Assembly: GCF_963929015.1 (NCBI RefSeq) | Contig: NZ_CAWVHE010000014.1 | Location: 1 to 64,000 of the forward strand | Origin: Merdimonas sp963929015 | GTDB taxonomy: Bacteria > Bacillota > Clostridia > Lachnospirales > Lachnospiraceae | Direction: 5' to 3' | Length of the DNA stretch: 64,000 nt | Shown: positions 48,963-57,962 of the stretch, piece by piece | Layout of the letters: each line of letters begins with the position of its first letter | Position numbering within the stretch: position 1 is the stretch's first letter | The notes under the pieces: generated by a model | The model's database searches: none | What the model saw: the letters and a program-made list of their open reading frames with translations, nothing else | Told to the model about the DNA's origin: nothing | Position numbers and translations under genes: made by a program

Positions 48963-50858
48963 CTATCCTGCGTTGCTGGCCGCGATCTTTACCCGGCTCC
49001 ACAAATCGCTGATGATCTTTTTGGTATCTTCATTATAGACGAATACCTCGTCATTTTCATTGTCAGTCCGCGGAATGTAAGCATTGATGCCCTCGTAATC
49101 TCCGCCCTCGCCGGACAATGCGTCCATGACCTCCTGGTTTGCGGAAGTATATCCCACATAACTGGAGTTATCATACGCCCCGTCATACTCGCTGGCATAA
49201 TTGATAAATGCATGGGCCAGCTCCGGGTTCTTGGCGTTCTTCGGGATCACCATGGCGTCTGACCACAGGTTGGTCCCGCTCTCCGGCATATAGTATCCCA
49301 TGTCCGGATTTTCCGCCATCACATAAGACGCATCTCCGGAATAGATCAGTCCCAGCGCTTTTCTTCCCTGGGCCATGTTGTCAATGATCTCGTCGGTCAC
49401 GATCTCCGTATCCATGGTCTCCACGCACTGTACCAGCCAGTCATAGGCCTCCTGAAGCTCCTGCTCATTCTCTGTATTCATCGAATATCCCAGAGCTTTC
49501 AGCGCCATCATAAAGGAATCTCTCTCCGAATCATAGAGATACACATCCCCTTTATACTTTTCATCCAGGAAAATGTTGAATCCTTCTTTTTCCAGGTCTT
49601 CTAAGTCCACCTTGTTCTTGTCATAGACGATTCCCACGGTTCCCCAGAAATAAGGAACAGAATACTCATTTCCCGGATCATAGGGAAGGCCTTTCACCGC
49701 GTCTGCCAGAAGATCCATGCAGGTGATCTTCTCCGGATCCAGCTTCTGAAGCAGATCTTCCTCAATGAGCCTCTGGATCATATAATCGCTGGGCACCAGG
49801 ATGTCGTAGGACTCCCCGTTTGCCACCTTGATATACATCTGCTCATTGGAATCAAAGTTCTCCATGACCACAGATGCGCCGGTCTCTTCCTCAAAGTCGC
49901 CGATGATATTTTCGCCGGTGTACTCACCCCAGTTGTAGATGTGCAGGGTCTGTCCTTCAAAGGGCCGGTTGGAACCGCCGCCTCCAAGGTTCACCGCGCA
50001 GATCCCCACTGCCGCTGCCGCAAATACAGCTGCCGCCGCAGGCAGAAGTCTTCTTCTTTTTCCCACAGTCTCCGCCTTCCTGCTCTTCGCCGCAAGGATG
50101 GGCGCCAGGTTGATCAGAACAAGCACAATGGTGATGATCACTACCACCAGGGTGGAAATGGCGTTGATGCTGGGGTTGACCCGCTTGCTCATGGTGTAGA
50201 CCACGATACTTAAGTTCTTGACGCCTCTTCCTGTTACAAAATAGGAAATGATAAAATCATCCACTGACATGGTAAATGCGATCAGCGCCCCGGACACGAT
50301 GCCCGGCGTGATCTGTGGAACGATCACCTTGGTAAGCGCCTGCCAGGGCGTCGCGCCAAGATCCATGGCTGCGTCCGCCAGGTTGGGATCCAGGCTGCGG
50401 ATCTTTGGCATTACCGACAGGATCACATAAGGGATACAAAAGGCAATGTGAGCCAGCAGCATGGTCATGTAGCCTTTTTCAATCTTAAATGTGATAAACA
50501 GCAGCATAAAACCGATGGCTGTTACAATCTCCGGATTCATCATGGGCAGATTGTTTACCTGATCCATCACATTCCGGATCACCTTCTTAGACTTGCTAAG
50601 CCCGATGGCGGAAATGGTTCCCACTACCGTAGAGATAAACGTGGCCAGGATGGCGATGCTGAACGTGGTATACAACGCTTCCATCATATCCTGGGATTCC
50701 AGCATGTGCCGGTACCAGCGCAGGGAAAATCCGGTAAAGCTGGTCAGGGATTTTCCGTCATTGAAGGAGAAAATAATCATATATCCAATGGGAAGATAGA
50801 AAAACAGGATCATCAGGATCATCAGAATCTTCCCAAAAGGCCGTTTTCCTTTGTTCAT
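48963..50858 (-). CDS. Spermidine/putrescine ABC permease fused to substrate-binding protein (PotC-PotD)
   Basis: A 631-residue fusion. Residues ~1-265 are a PotC-type permease with six membrane segments and the EAA loop (DAAMDLGATPWQALTKVIVP). A hydrophobic tether (LLPAAAAVFAAAAVGICAVN, ~275-295) then leads to a PotD-type periplasmic-binding domain (LHIYNWGEYTGENIIGDFEE ... PESGTNLWSDAMVIPKNAKN) exposed outside. The fusion ties one binding protein to each transporter. Such fusions occur in Clostridia. Last gene of the operon; RBS AAAGGAGG. Confidence 0.9.
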   Translation of the reverse strand: MNKGKRPFGKILMILMILFFYLPIGYMIIFSFNDGKSLTSFTGFSLRWYRHMLESQDMMEALYTTFSIAILATFISTVVGTISAIGLSKSKKVIRNVMDQVNNLPMMNPEIVTAIGFMLLFITFKIEKGYMTMLLAHIAFCIPYVILSVMPKIRSLDPNLADAAMDLGATPWQALTKVIVPQITPGIVSGALIAFTMSVDDFIISYFVTGRGVKNLSIVVYTMSKRVNPSINAISTLVVVIITIVLVLINLAPILAAKSRKAETVGKRRRLLPAAAAVFAAAAVGICAVNLGGGGSNRPFEGQTLHIYNWGEYTGENIIGDFEEETGASVVMENFDSNEQMYIKVANGESYDILVPSDYMIQRLIEEDLLQKLDPEKITCMDLLADAVKGLPYDPGNEYSVPYFWGTVGIVYDKNKVDLEDLEKEGFNIFLDEKYKGDVYLYDSERDSFMMALKALGYSMNTENEQELQEAYDWLVQCVETMDTEIVTDEIIDNMAQGRKALGLIYSGDASYVMAENPDMGYYMPESGTNLWSDAMVIPKNAKNPELAHAFINYASEYDGAYDNSSYVGYTSANQEVMDALSGEGGDYEGINAYIPRTDNENDEVFVYNEDTKKIISDLWSRVKIAASNAG

Positions 50859-50862
50859 CCGA

Positions 50863-51699
50863 TTACTCCTCCTTTCCGCCCTGGTTGCGGATCTCGATCT
50901 TGCGGACCGCCATCATCAGAAGCATCATGATCACAGCCATGATCATAGAGATGGCGCTGCCGAAGTTCCACTCGCCAACCGTGATAAACTGGTTTTCGAT
51001 CATATTTCCGATGAGGAAATACTGTCCCCCGCCCAGAAGCTTGGGGATAAAGAAGGAGCTGACTGCAGGCAGAAATACCAGGGTGATGCCATTGATCACA
51101 CCCGGCAGGGACAAAGGCAATGTCACCCGCCCGAAGGTCTGCACCGGCCCTGCTCCCAGATCCGCGCTGGCCTCCAGAAGCGAATGATCCATCTTGCTTA
51201 AAGAGGTCTGGATCTGCAGGATCATAAACGGCAGGAAGTTATATACCATGCCAAGAAGCACGGCCCCTTCCGTGTATAAAAGTTCCCCGTCCCCCAGGCC
51301 GAAGAGGCTTAAGATCCTCTGGATCAGGCCGCCTTCGCTTAACAGGCCGATCCAGGCATAGGTGCGAACCAGCATGTTGATCCACATGGGGATGGTGATG
51401 CATAAGATCAGGATATTCTGCACTTTTTCCCGGCTGCGGGCAATAAAATATGCCACGGGATAGCCGAGGATCAGACAGATAATGGTGGTCTTAACCGCGA
51501 TCAGGAGCGAACGCCAGAGGATCAATAAGAAATCCTGGTCGGTAAAAAATTTGACGTAATGCTCCAGTGTAAAGGAAAAGGAGATGATGCTGTTGCCGGG
51601 CTCCATCACGGAATACAGCGCGATCAGAGCCATGGGGAGCACCAGCATCAGCGCCGCCCATACAAGATACGGCCAGGCCAGCTGTGAAAAGCGTTTCAC
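50863..51699 (-). CDS. potB: Spermidine/putrescine ABC transporter permease PotB
   Basis: A 278-residue inner membrane permease with about six helices and the EAA motif (EASADLGAGPVQTFGRVTLP). It forms the heteromeric channel with the PotC part of the following fusion protein. A GTG start at 51699 follows GGACGGGG. It is four nucleotides from both neighbours, in a tight pot operon. Confidence 0.9.
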   Translation of the reverse strand: MKRFSQLAWPYLVWAALMLVLPMALIALYSVMEPGNSIISFSFTLEHYVKFFTDQDFLLILWRSLLIAVKTTIICLILGYPVAYFIARSREKVQNILILCITIPMWINMLVRTYAWIGLLSEGGLIQRILSLFGLGDGELLYTEGAVLLGMVYNFLPFMILQIQTSLSKMDHSLLEASADLGAGPVQTFGRVTLPLSLPGVINGITLVFLPAVSSFFIPKLLGGGQYFLIGNMIENQFITVGEWNFGSAISMIMAVIMMLLMMAVRKIEIRNQGGKEE

Positions 51700-51702
51700 G
51701 TT

Positions 51703-53280
51703 TTAATACCCCGTCCTGGACATAACATGGATGTCTTCCGGGAAGAATGTCAGGCCGACCTCCTGACCCACTTCGGAATAATCCGTGGTATGGATCTTAA
51801 ACTCCCGTCCGGTGGTCCAGAAGGTAATCGGATAAATGCCCTCCTTCATGTTCTCCGGATCAAAATCATAATCCACACTGATGTCCACACTCTGCTCTTC
51901 ATCACTGAGTTTCCATCCCTGGGCATTGGCCCAGGTCTTAAGATCTGTATCCAGAGCCTGAGACTCTGTAATCTCGTCTACAGTCTTGATAAAGTTAAAG
52001 GCCATGACCGCTTCATTTGCCTTCTCATTTTTCACGAAAGGCTGGTCCACTACAAAGATGGTCCGCTCTACTTTGGTGCCGCCTGCGGTTGCAAACACTA
52101 CCGGATACTGGCCTTCTTCTTTTGCCACTTCGTACTCCAGTTTTGCGATGGATATGTACTCGTCTGTCTCAGGATCCCAGGCCTGGGCATTGGCGCGGGC
52201 AATGACTTCTTTATCGTCCAGCTCTTCCACATCGTCGATATCCACATAGAAGTTGCTGGCGCTGATCATTTCCTTGCCGTCCTCGCTGGCCACGTCATGA
52301 TTCTGGATGACACGCATATTGACCGTCACGCTGGTTCCGGGAACCGTCTCCACGATAATCTCATAATGCACACCCTTAAACAGCACGCTTAACACCTCTC
52401 CGGTCATCTTGCCGTCTTTGACGTCCACAATATCAATATCCTCCGGACGGATCACCACGTCCACCGGCTCTTTCTCTTTGAATCCAAAGTCCACACAGTC
52501 AAAGGTAATGTCGTCAAACTGTACCTTGTAATCCTCCAGCATGAGTCCCTTCAGGATGTTGCTCTCGCCGATAAAGTTTGCCACAAACCGGTTGGAAGGT
52601 TCATTGTAAATGTCCTCCGGAGTGCCCACCTGCTGGATCTCGCCGTGATTCATTACCACGATCTTGTCAGACATGGTAAGCGCCTCTTCCTGATCGTGGG
52701 TTACAAAGATAAAGGTAATGCCTACCTCCTGCTGGATCCGCTTCAGCTCGTACTGCATTTCCTTTCGAAGCTTCAGGTCCAGCGCAGCCAGCGGCTCGTC
52801 CAGCAGCAGCACCTTCGGCTCGTTGACCAGGGCTCTGGCAATCGCCACCCGCTGCTGCTGTCCGCCGGATAAAAGGGTGGTATTCTTATCTTCAAATCCT
52901 TCCAGTCCGATGAGACGCAGCATCTTCATGACCTTCTGATCAATGATGTCCTTACTCATCTTCTTGATCTTCAGCCCGAACGCAATATTTTCATAGACAC
53001 TCAGATGGGGAAACAGGGCATATTTCTGGAATACCGTGTTTAACTCCCGCTCATAAGGGGGCTTTTTACTGATCTCTTCTCCGTCAAAGATCACGCTTCC
53101 CTCATCTGCGTCCAGGAATCCCCCCAGGATCCGCAGAAGGGTCGTCTTACCGCACCCGCTGGGCCCTAAGAGGGTTACAAATTCATTTTCATAAATATCC
53201 AGATTCACGCCTTTTAAGACAATCTGGCCATCAAAGCTTTTTACGATATTGCGAAACTCGATCAGCTTCTTCTCTTCCAT
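51703..53280 (-). CDS. potA: Spermidine/putrescine ABC ATPase PotA with inserted Ig-like repeats
   Basis: A 525-residue ATPase, where PotA is usually ~350-380. The nucleotide-binding domain is normal: Walker A GPSGCGKTT (39-47), LSGGQQQR (137-144), Walker B LLLDEP (158-163) and switch His195. The TOBE region starts at ~235 and ends properly in VGQEVGLTFFPEDIHVM. In between, residues ~340-500 hold two tandem repeats with the pattern ANAQ(A/G)W ... EG-YP-(V/I)-F-T, resembling bacterial Ig-like modules of surface proteins. Start 53280 follows AGGAGATGTGAG. Confidence 0.92.
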   Translation of the reverse strand: MEEKKLIEFRNIVKSFDGQIVLKGVNLDIYENEFVTLLGPSGCGKTTLLRILGGFLDADEGSVIFDGEEISKKPPYERELNTVFQKYALFPHLSVYENIAFGLKIKKMSKDIIDQKVMKMLRLIGLEGFEDKNTTLLSGGQQQRVAIARALVNEPKVLLLDEPLAALDLKLRKEMQYELKRIQQEVGITFIFVTHDQEEALTMSDKIVVMNHGEIQQVGTPEDIYNEPSNRFVANFIGESNILKGLMLEDYKVQFDDITFDCVDFGFKEKEPVDVVIRPEDIDIVDVKDGKMTGEVLSVLFKGVHYEIIVETVPGTSVTVNMRVIQNHDVASEDGKEMISASNFYVDIDDVEELDDKEVIARANAQAWDPETDEYISIAKLEYEVAKEEGQYPVVFATAGGTKVERTIFVVDQPFVKNEKANEAVMAFNFIKTVDEITESQALDTDLKTWANAQGWKLSDEEQSVDISVDYDFDPENMKEGIYPITFWTTGREFKIHTTDYSEVGQEVGLTFFPEDIHVMSRTGY

Positions 53281-53321
53281 CTCACATCTCCTCTCACTCT
53301 CATTCGTTTCTATCCTCACGA

Positions 53322-53855
53322 TCAGAACATGGGCGGCGTGGTGATCCAGAGGATCTTTGCCTCCGTACTGCCGTGATTGTACAGGTAGTGGCTTCTGGAT
53401 CCATCTATGTAAAAGGTCTCCTTTGCCTTTACCCTGTACTTTTTGCCGCCCTGCACGATGGTCACCGCTCCTTTCAGGACATAGCCAAATTCTTCCCCCT
53501 GGTAGGCGGATATGATCTGGCTCTTTTTGTGGGGATGCAGCGTAAATAAAATGGGCTCCATCTCATTTTTCTGTGCGTTTGGCACCACCCACTCGATGGT
53601 GTAGTCCTCCTGCTCATCCACAAAAAAGTCCTGTGTCTGAAATACGATCTGTGATTCTTCCTCCTCCCGGAAGAACTCTGACAGGTTGCTTCCCAGCGCC
53701 TCCAGGATATCCTGAAGTGTGGCAATACTCGGCGTAGTCAGGTTACGCTCCACCTGCGAAAGGAAGCCTTTGGTAAGTTCGCTCCTGGATGCAAGATCCC
53801 CCAGTGTCAGATCATTCTGCAGACGCAGCTCTTTTAATTTTTTTCCGATATCCAC
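53322..53855 (-). CDS. XRE-cupin transcriptional regulator (PuuR-like) of the pot operon
   Basis: A 177-residue regulator: N-terminal HTH (LGDLASRSELTKGFLSQVER at ~17-36) and a C-terminal cupin (SAYQGEEFGYVLKGAVTIVQ, then YRVKAKETFYIDGSRSHYLY). PuuR-like proteins often sense polyamines. It is the first gene of the pot operon and is likely to regulate it and itself. GTG start with GGAGGTGAAA. Confidence 0.88.
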   Translation of the reverse strand: MDIGKKLKELRLQNDLTLGDLASRSELTKGFLSQVERNLTTPSIATLQDILEALGSNLSEFFREEEESQIVFQTQDFFVDEQEDYTIEWVVPNAQKNEMEPILFTLHPHKKSQIISAYQGEEFGYVLKGAVTIVQGGKKYRVKAKETFYIDGSRSHYLYNHGSTEAKILWITTPPMF

Positions 53856-53887
53856 ACTTTCACCTCCGGTTTTCTAATACTATACTT

Positions 53888-53942
53888 TTAGTTAAAAATT
53901 AGCGAACTAATCACATTATACACAGGCGGAAAAATATTGCAA
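53888..53942 (-). promoter_or_regulatory. Promoter and possible operator of the pot operon
   Basis: On the minus strand TTGCAA (53937-53942) and TATAAT (53915-53920) have a 16-nt spacer. An inverted repeat, ttagtt ... aactaa (53888-53910), covers the expected start region and could bind the XRE-cupin regulator. Confidence 0.6.
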
Positions 53943-53975
53943 GATGTTTCCGTAATTTTTCTTTTATTTAGCACA

Positions 53976-54016
53976 AAAAACCGGCGGCAGGGATTTTACA
54001 TTCCCGCCGCCGGTTT
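53976..54016. terminator. Terminator between nth and the pot operon
   Basis: Stem aaccggcggc(a)ggga ... tccc(g)ccgccggtt with T-rich flanks on the right and As on the left; it ends the nth-containing minus-strand transcript. Confidence 0.8.
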
Positions 54017-54022
54017 TTCTTT

Positions 54023-54664
54023 TTATATCTTCTTTTTACAGATATCGGCAAGACAGCACTGGTCGCAACGCGGTTTTGTCCGGGCCGTACAGACGTCCCG
54101 CCCGTGATACACCAGCCGGTGGCAGAAATCGCTTCCCTCTTCCGGGGGAATGATCTTCCACAGTTCCATCTCTACCTTCTTCGGATCTTTGATGCCGTCC
54201 ACCAGCCCCATCCGGTTGACCAGACGGATGCAGTGGGTGTCCGTAACGATCGCCGGTTTCCCGAACACATCGCCCATGATCAGATTGGCGCTCTTCCTGC
54301 CCACCCCGGGCAGCTTCAACAGCGCGTCGAAATCATCCGGCACATGATCGTCGTATTCCTCATGGAGGATCTTCATGCAGGCGCTGATATCCCTGGCCTT
54401 GCTTCTTCCGAGACCACAGGGCCTTACGATCTCTTCAATATCGCCAACGTCCGCCGCTGCCAGAGAGGCCACGTCCGGATATTTTTCATAAAGTCCTTCC
54501 ACAACTACATTGACTCTGGCGTCCGTGCACTGGGCTGCCAGCCGGACGCTGACCAGAAGCTTCCAGGCCTGGTCATAATCCAGGGTGCATCCGGCGTCCG
54601 GATATTCTTCTTTCAGACGCTGGATGATCTCCAGTGCCAGCGCCTTCTTTGCCTTTTGTGTCAT
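54023..54664 (-). CDS. nth: Endonuclease III
   Basis: A 213-residue base-excision glycosylase/AP lyase for oxidised pyrimidines. The helix-hairpin-helix LLKLPGVGRKSANLIMGDVF contains the catalytic Lys, followed by the catalytic Asp in VDTHCIRLVNRM (here TDTHCIRL). The C-terminal [4Fe-4S] cysteines are present (CTARTKPRCDQCCLADIC). Full length. Confidence 0.95.
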   Translation of the reverse strand: MTQKAKKALALEIIQRLKEEYPDAGCTLDYDQAWKLLVSVRLAAQCTDARVNVVVEGLYEKYPDVASLAAADVGDIEEIVRPCGLGRSKARDISACMKILHEEYDDHVPDDFDALLKLPGVGRKSANLIMGDVFGKPAIVTDTHCIRLVNRMGLVDGIKDPKKVEMELWKIIPPEEGSDFCHRLVYHGRDVCTARTKPRCDQCCLADICKKKI

Positions 54665-54688
54665 AAGATTCTCCTCTTTTGTCTCCCT

Positions 54689-55237
54689 TTATTTGTTCCC
54701 GTCGCTTAGCGTCACCTTGATGTAATCATGATGCACCGCTTCCAGATATTTTCCGAATACGTCTTCTGTTTTCAGCCGGATGCTGGAGGTGTTGACGCAG
54801 GGGTGGCAAGCGTACCATGGCCTCCCAAGAAGCTCTTCGTCCACCAGAAGCTGCACCTGATTCTCCGGATCAAAGATCAGCCCCATGATCGTGGCCGATC
54901 CCGGTGTTACGTTTAACAGCCGTTCCATATCCTCACCGGAAGCAAAGGACAGACGGGACGAGGGGATCTGCTTCGACAGCTCCCCGGTCTTAAGCGCTTT
55001 CTCTCCCGGCAGTACCAGCAGATAGAAACGGGTCTTCTGCCGGTTGCACAAAAAGAGGTTTTTGCAGATCTCGATCCCCAGCGATTCGTCCACTTCCTGA
55101 CAGGCTTCAATGGTCATCACCGGCTCATGATCCACTCTGTCGTACGCAATCTTAAGAGAGTCTAACAGATCATAGACTCCCCGCTCTTTTTCCTCTCTAC
55201 CTTCCAGGCTCTCAGGCCTTCCCTGATACACTTTCAT
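54689..55237 (-). CDS. Freestanding YbaK/ProX-like aminoacyl-tRNA deacylase
   Basis: A 182-residue protein of the prolyl-tRNA synthetase-associated family: VDHEPVMTIEACQEVDESLG at residues ~35-54, NLFLCNRQKTRFYLLVLPGE, and GSATIMGLIFDPENQVQLLV. PrdX/ProXp-type relatives remove alanine mischarged on tRNA-Pro. That is useful here because the short ProRS at 800-2239 has no INS editing domain. The catalytic lysine position is plausible (KNLFLC). Role in this genome is inferred. Confidence 0.87.
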   Translation of the reverse strand: MKVYQGRPESLEGREEKERGVYDLLDSLKIAYDRVDHEPVMTIEACQEVDESLGIEICKNLFLCNRQKTRFYLLVLPGEKALKTGELSKQIPSSRLSFASGEDMERLLNVTPGSATIMGLIFDPENQVQLLVDEELLGRPWYACHPCVNTSSIRLKTEDVFGKYLEAVHHDYIKVTLSDGNK

Positions 55238-55260
55238 ACGCTGTCCGGCCTCCTGATGTC

Positions 55261-56364
55261 TTAGATTTCGATCAACTCATATTCCTGGGTGCCGATGCCG
55301 ATCTTCTCTGCATGCTCCAGGCAGCTTTTCCAGTTGGTCTCCGGCGCAGAATCTGTAAAATGATCATGATGTACATGGGGCATCCGATCCAGCTGACTGT
55401 CCGCAATCACCGGCTGGCGGTTTACCGCATCCGCGCAGGCGCGGTCCAGCGCCACCGGATCAAAGGAAGCAAACATTCCCACATCCGGAACGATGGGGAT
55501 ATCGTTTTCTGCATGGCAGTCGCAGTTGGGGGATACGTCAATGACCAGGCTGACATGGAAATGCGGCCGGTCTTTTAAAACTGCCAGGCTGTATTCCGCA
55601 ATCTTGCAGTTCAGGATATCATTGGACTCGTCGCTTGCCGGCCGCACCGCGTCTTTGGGACAGACGCCAATACAGCGGCCGCAGCCTACGCATTTATCAT
55701 GGTCAATGGAAGCTTTGCGGTCCGTAATGGACGGCGCGTCGTGGGCACAGACCCTGATACAGTTGCCGCAGCCGATGCAGTTTTCCTGCTTTACATACGG
55801 CTTGCCGGCGCTGTGCATCTCCATCTTTCCTGCCCGGGATCCGCAGCCCATACCGATATTTTTCAGCGCTCCGCCAAATCCCGTGGCTTCATGTCCTTTA
55901 AAATGGTTCAACGTCAAAAATACGTCCGCGTCCATAACGGCGCGTCCGATCTTTGCTTCCTTTATATATTCTCCGTCAATAGGCACCAGTTCTTCATCCG
56001 TTCCCTTCAGCCCGTCCGCGATGAGCACATGACAGCCTGTGGAAAACGGGGAAAACCCGTTTTTATACGCGGAGTCCAGGTGATCCAGGGCATTCTTTCT
56101 TCCGCCTACATACAGGGTATTGCAGTCGGTAAGAAACGGTTTCCCGCCCAGCTCTTTTACCAGGTCTGCCATTACCGCCGCATAGTTGGGCCGGAGGAAT
56201 GCAAGATTCCCCGGCTCTCCAAAATGCATCTTGATCGCAGTATACTTGTTTTCAAAATCAATGTCAGCAATTCCTGCTGTTTTCATCAGCCGCCGCATTT
56301 TCTGAGGAAGATTTTCCTGAAAGGAAGCCCTCATGTTCGTAAAGTATACCTTTGATTTTTCCAT
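55261..56364 (-). CDS. DUF362 domain protein with two 4Fe-4S clusters
   Basis: A 367-residue iron-sulfur protein. The N-terminal DUF362 domain (AIKMHFGEPGNLAFLRPNYA, then NHFKGHEATGFGGALKNIGM) is followed by two ferredoxin-type cluster motifs CIGCGNCIRVC and CVGCGRCIGVC (~185-225). Common in anaerobes as an electron carrier or uncharacterised oxidoreductase; the substrate is unknown. The ATG at 56364 is favoured over 56370 because of AAGGA spacing. Confidence 0.88.
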   Translation of the reverse strand: MEKSKVYFTNMRASFQENLPQKMRRLMKTAGIADIDFENKYTAIKMHFGEPGNLAFLRPNYAAVMADLVKELGGKPFLTDCNTLYVGGRKNALDHLDSAYKNGFSPFSTGCHVLIADGLKGTDEELVPIDGEYIKEAKIGRAVMDADVFLTLNHFKGHEATGFGGALKNIGMGCGSRAGKMEMHSAGKPYVKQENCIGCGNCIRVCAHDAPSITDRKASIDHDKCVGCGRCIGVCPKDAVRPASDESNDILNCKIAEYSLAVLKDRPHFHVSLVIDVSPNCDCHAENDIPIVPDVGMFASFDPVALDRACADAVNRQPVIADSQLDRMPHVHHDHFTDSAPETNWKSCLEHAEKIGIGTQEYELIEI

Positions 56365-56391
56365 TTTCATTCCTTCTTTCTGAAACTATTT

Positions 56392-57036
56392 TTAGAATCT
56401 TTCTTCACTCCACTCCAGGATGGTTCCGGAATTGGCGTCGATCTCAAAGTCATATTCCATACCGTTGTAAATAATGTCGCCTTCGTATTTGTATACGCCG
56501 TCGTCCAGGTCAAGCTCCATGCGGATATCCTGCTCGGTGGCTCCGGATACTCTGGAAAGCGCGGTCTCGATTGCCTGTTCCCGGCTGACTGCTACATTCG
56601 CATTTCCCGTCTGGGGATTTGTCTGTCCCTGATTACTGTTTTGTCCGTTGTTCTGAGTGTTCTGGCCGTCATCCTGCACATTGTTCTGAGCGTTCTGTCC
56701 ATTCTGACTGGTTGTATCATCGGCTCCACTCTGACCGTTGCTCTGCACCCCGGATCCCCCCCGGTTCTCTGTCTCGGAGCTTAAGATCGATCCGTCCGAT
56801 GCCTGAATCTCGTAATCATATTCGGTATTATCCACATCAAACTGGATCTCATAGACTTTTCTTCCGTCGTCCCGGTCCTCCGAAACCTTCAGCCTGGTGG
56901 TGTCGGATTCGCTGACTCCTGCATCGTTGAACGCTGCCTCCAGAGCCGCGTCTCTTCCGATATCCTTGCCGGAGCACCCTGTCACGATGCCTGCTGCCGC
57001 CAGTGTTAATACAGTGATTGCTAATAATTTTTTCAT
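56392..57036 (-). CDS. PepSY-domain lipoprotein
   Basis: A 214-residue lipoprotein: signal peptide ending in a lipobox (GIVTGCSGK; Cys21). Two PepSY-like units (YEIQFDVDNTEYDYEIQASD and ...YKYEGDIIYNGMEYDFEIDA) are joined by a low-complexity Gln/Asn/Gly linker (QNGQNAQNNVQDDGQNTQNN). PepSY domains are often inhibitors or sensors at the cell surface. It may be linked to the two-component system at 57963-60026, but it is separated from it by the toxin-antitoxin pair. Confidence 0.88.
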   Translation of the reverse strand: MKKLLAITVLTLAAAGIVTGCSGKDIGRDAALEAAFNDAGVSESDTTRLKVSEDRDDGRKVYEIQFDVDNTEYDYEIQASDGSILSSETENRGGSGVQSNGQSGADDTTSQNGQNAQNNVQDDGQNTQNNGQNSNQGQTNPQTGNANVAVSREQAIETALSRVSGATEQDIRMELDLDDGVYKYEGDIIYNGMEYDFEIDANSGTILEWSEERF

Positions 57037-57190
57037 AGTTTATTCTCCCTTTCTGTCTTTTATTTTTCTGTTATTTTGTTCTTGTTGAGGTTACTATAAC
57101 CTGCAAAGATTAAAGGAAGATTAAAAATAAAATTAATTTTTTCTTTTTTGATCATACGACAGGCCAGGAGATAAGGCTAAGGCACAGCGG

Positions 57191-57589
57191 TCAATCTTCC
57201 ACGCCTTCACTTTCAAAGAACTGTGTAACAGTCATGCTTTTTGGATGTTCCATATCCATACTCAAAAAATCTTTATCACCAGTGAGGATAATGTCCACAT
57301 CCGACACAATGGCCGCATTTAAGATCGGCTGATCTTTTGCATCACGTATCAGCTTTTCCGCATGGTCTACCGCAGGGATTAACTCATAAGACATCTCTGC
57401 CAGCAATACTTCCGCATCCGGAAGATACTTTGGTGCTTTCCGCCCAAGAATATCTCGCAACTCTGCAATATTGCGATCACACAGAACCATTTCGTGATGA
57501 TCCGCAATATAGAATAACGCCCGCGCCGGTTTGGAACGAGGGAAAACCAATGCAGAAAACAAGATGTTTGTGTCTACCAATATCCGCAT
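57191..57589 (-). CDS. PIN-domain toxin (VapC-like)
   Basis: A 132-residue PIN ribonuclease: ILVDTNILFSALVFPRSKPA at the N-terminus (first acidic residue Asp5), a central acidic glutamate in CDRNIAELRDI, and the late pair DVDIILTGDKDFLSM. The start at 57589 is one base after the antitoxin stop, so the two are co-translated. It is likely to be the toxin of a type II pair. Confidence 0.85.
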   Translation of the reverse strand: MRILVDTNILFSALVFPRSKPARALFYIADHHEMVLCDRNIAELRDILGRKAPKYLPDAEVLLAEMSYELIPAVDHAEKLIRDAKDQPILNAAIVSDVDIILTGDKDFLSMDMEHPKSMTVTQFFESEGVED

Positions 57590-57590
57590 T

Positions 57591-57848
57591 TTACCGTCCC
57601 TTTCCATAACGCACTTCGTCTACAAGTGCCTGAATATCGTCCTCGCTGGACACACCCAGTTCTTCGGCTGCTCCGGCAAAAGCGGCCTGTGCTTTTCGGA
57701 TAGCCGCAGCAGAAGCGTTACTGACAACAATCTCCCCATTCTGCTTTTGGAAAAACAGAATTTTATCGCCTGATTTCAACCCAAGCTGTCGCCTGATTTC
57801 TACCGGCACAGTGATTTGGCCATTTGCAGAAATTTTCGCCAGATTCAT
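57591..57848 (-). CDS. AbrB/SpoVT-family antitoxin
   Basis: An 85-residue swapped-hairpin DNA-binding protein (LAKISANGQITVPVEIRRQL, then SGDKILFFQKQNGE) with a C-terminal helical extension (DDIQALVDEVRYGKGR) likely to contact the toxin. The ATG at 57848 follows GAAAGGGTGAATGGT; a GTG 9 nt upstream is less well spaced. Confidence 0.87.
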   Translation of the reverse strand: MNLAKISANGQITVPVEIRRQLGLKSGDKILFFQKQNGEIVVSNASAAAIRKAQAAFAGAAEELGVSSEDDIQALVDEVRYGKGR

Positions 57849-57962
57849 ACCATTCACCCTTTCTATTCTTTAGAATTCAAGTTTTCTTTACTTCTGTCTA
57901 TATTATATCCCCTGTATCAGGGAAAGTAAACTCGTCCCTGTAAAAAGAATCTCTCTTTTTCA

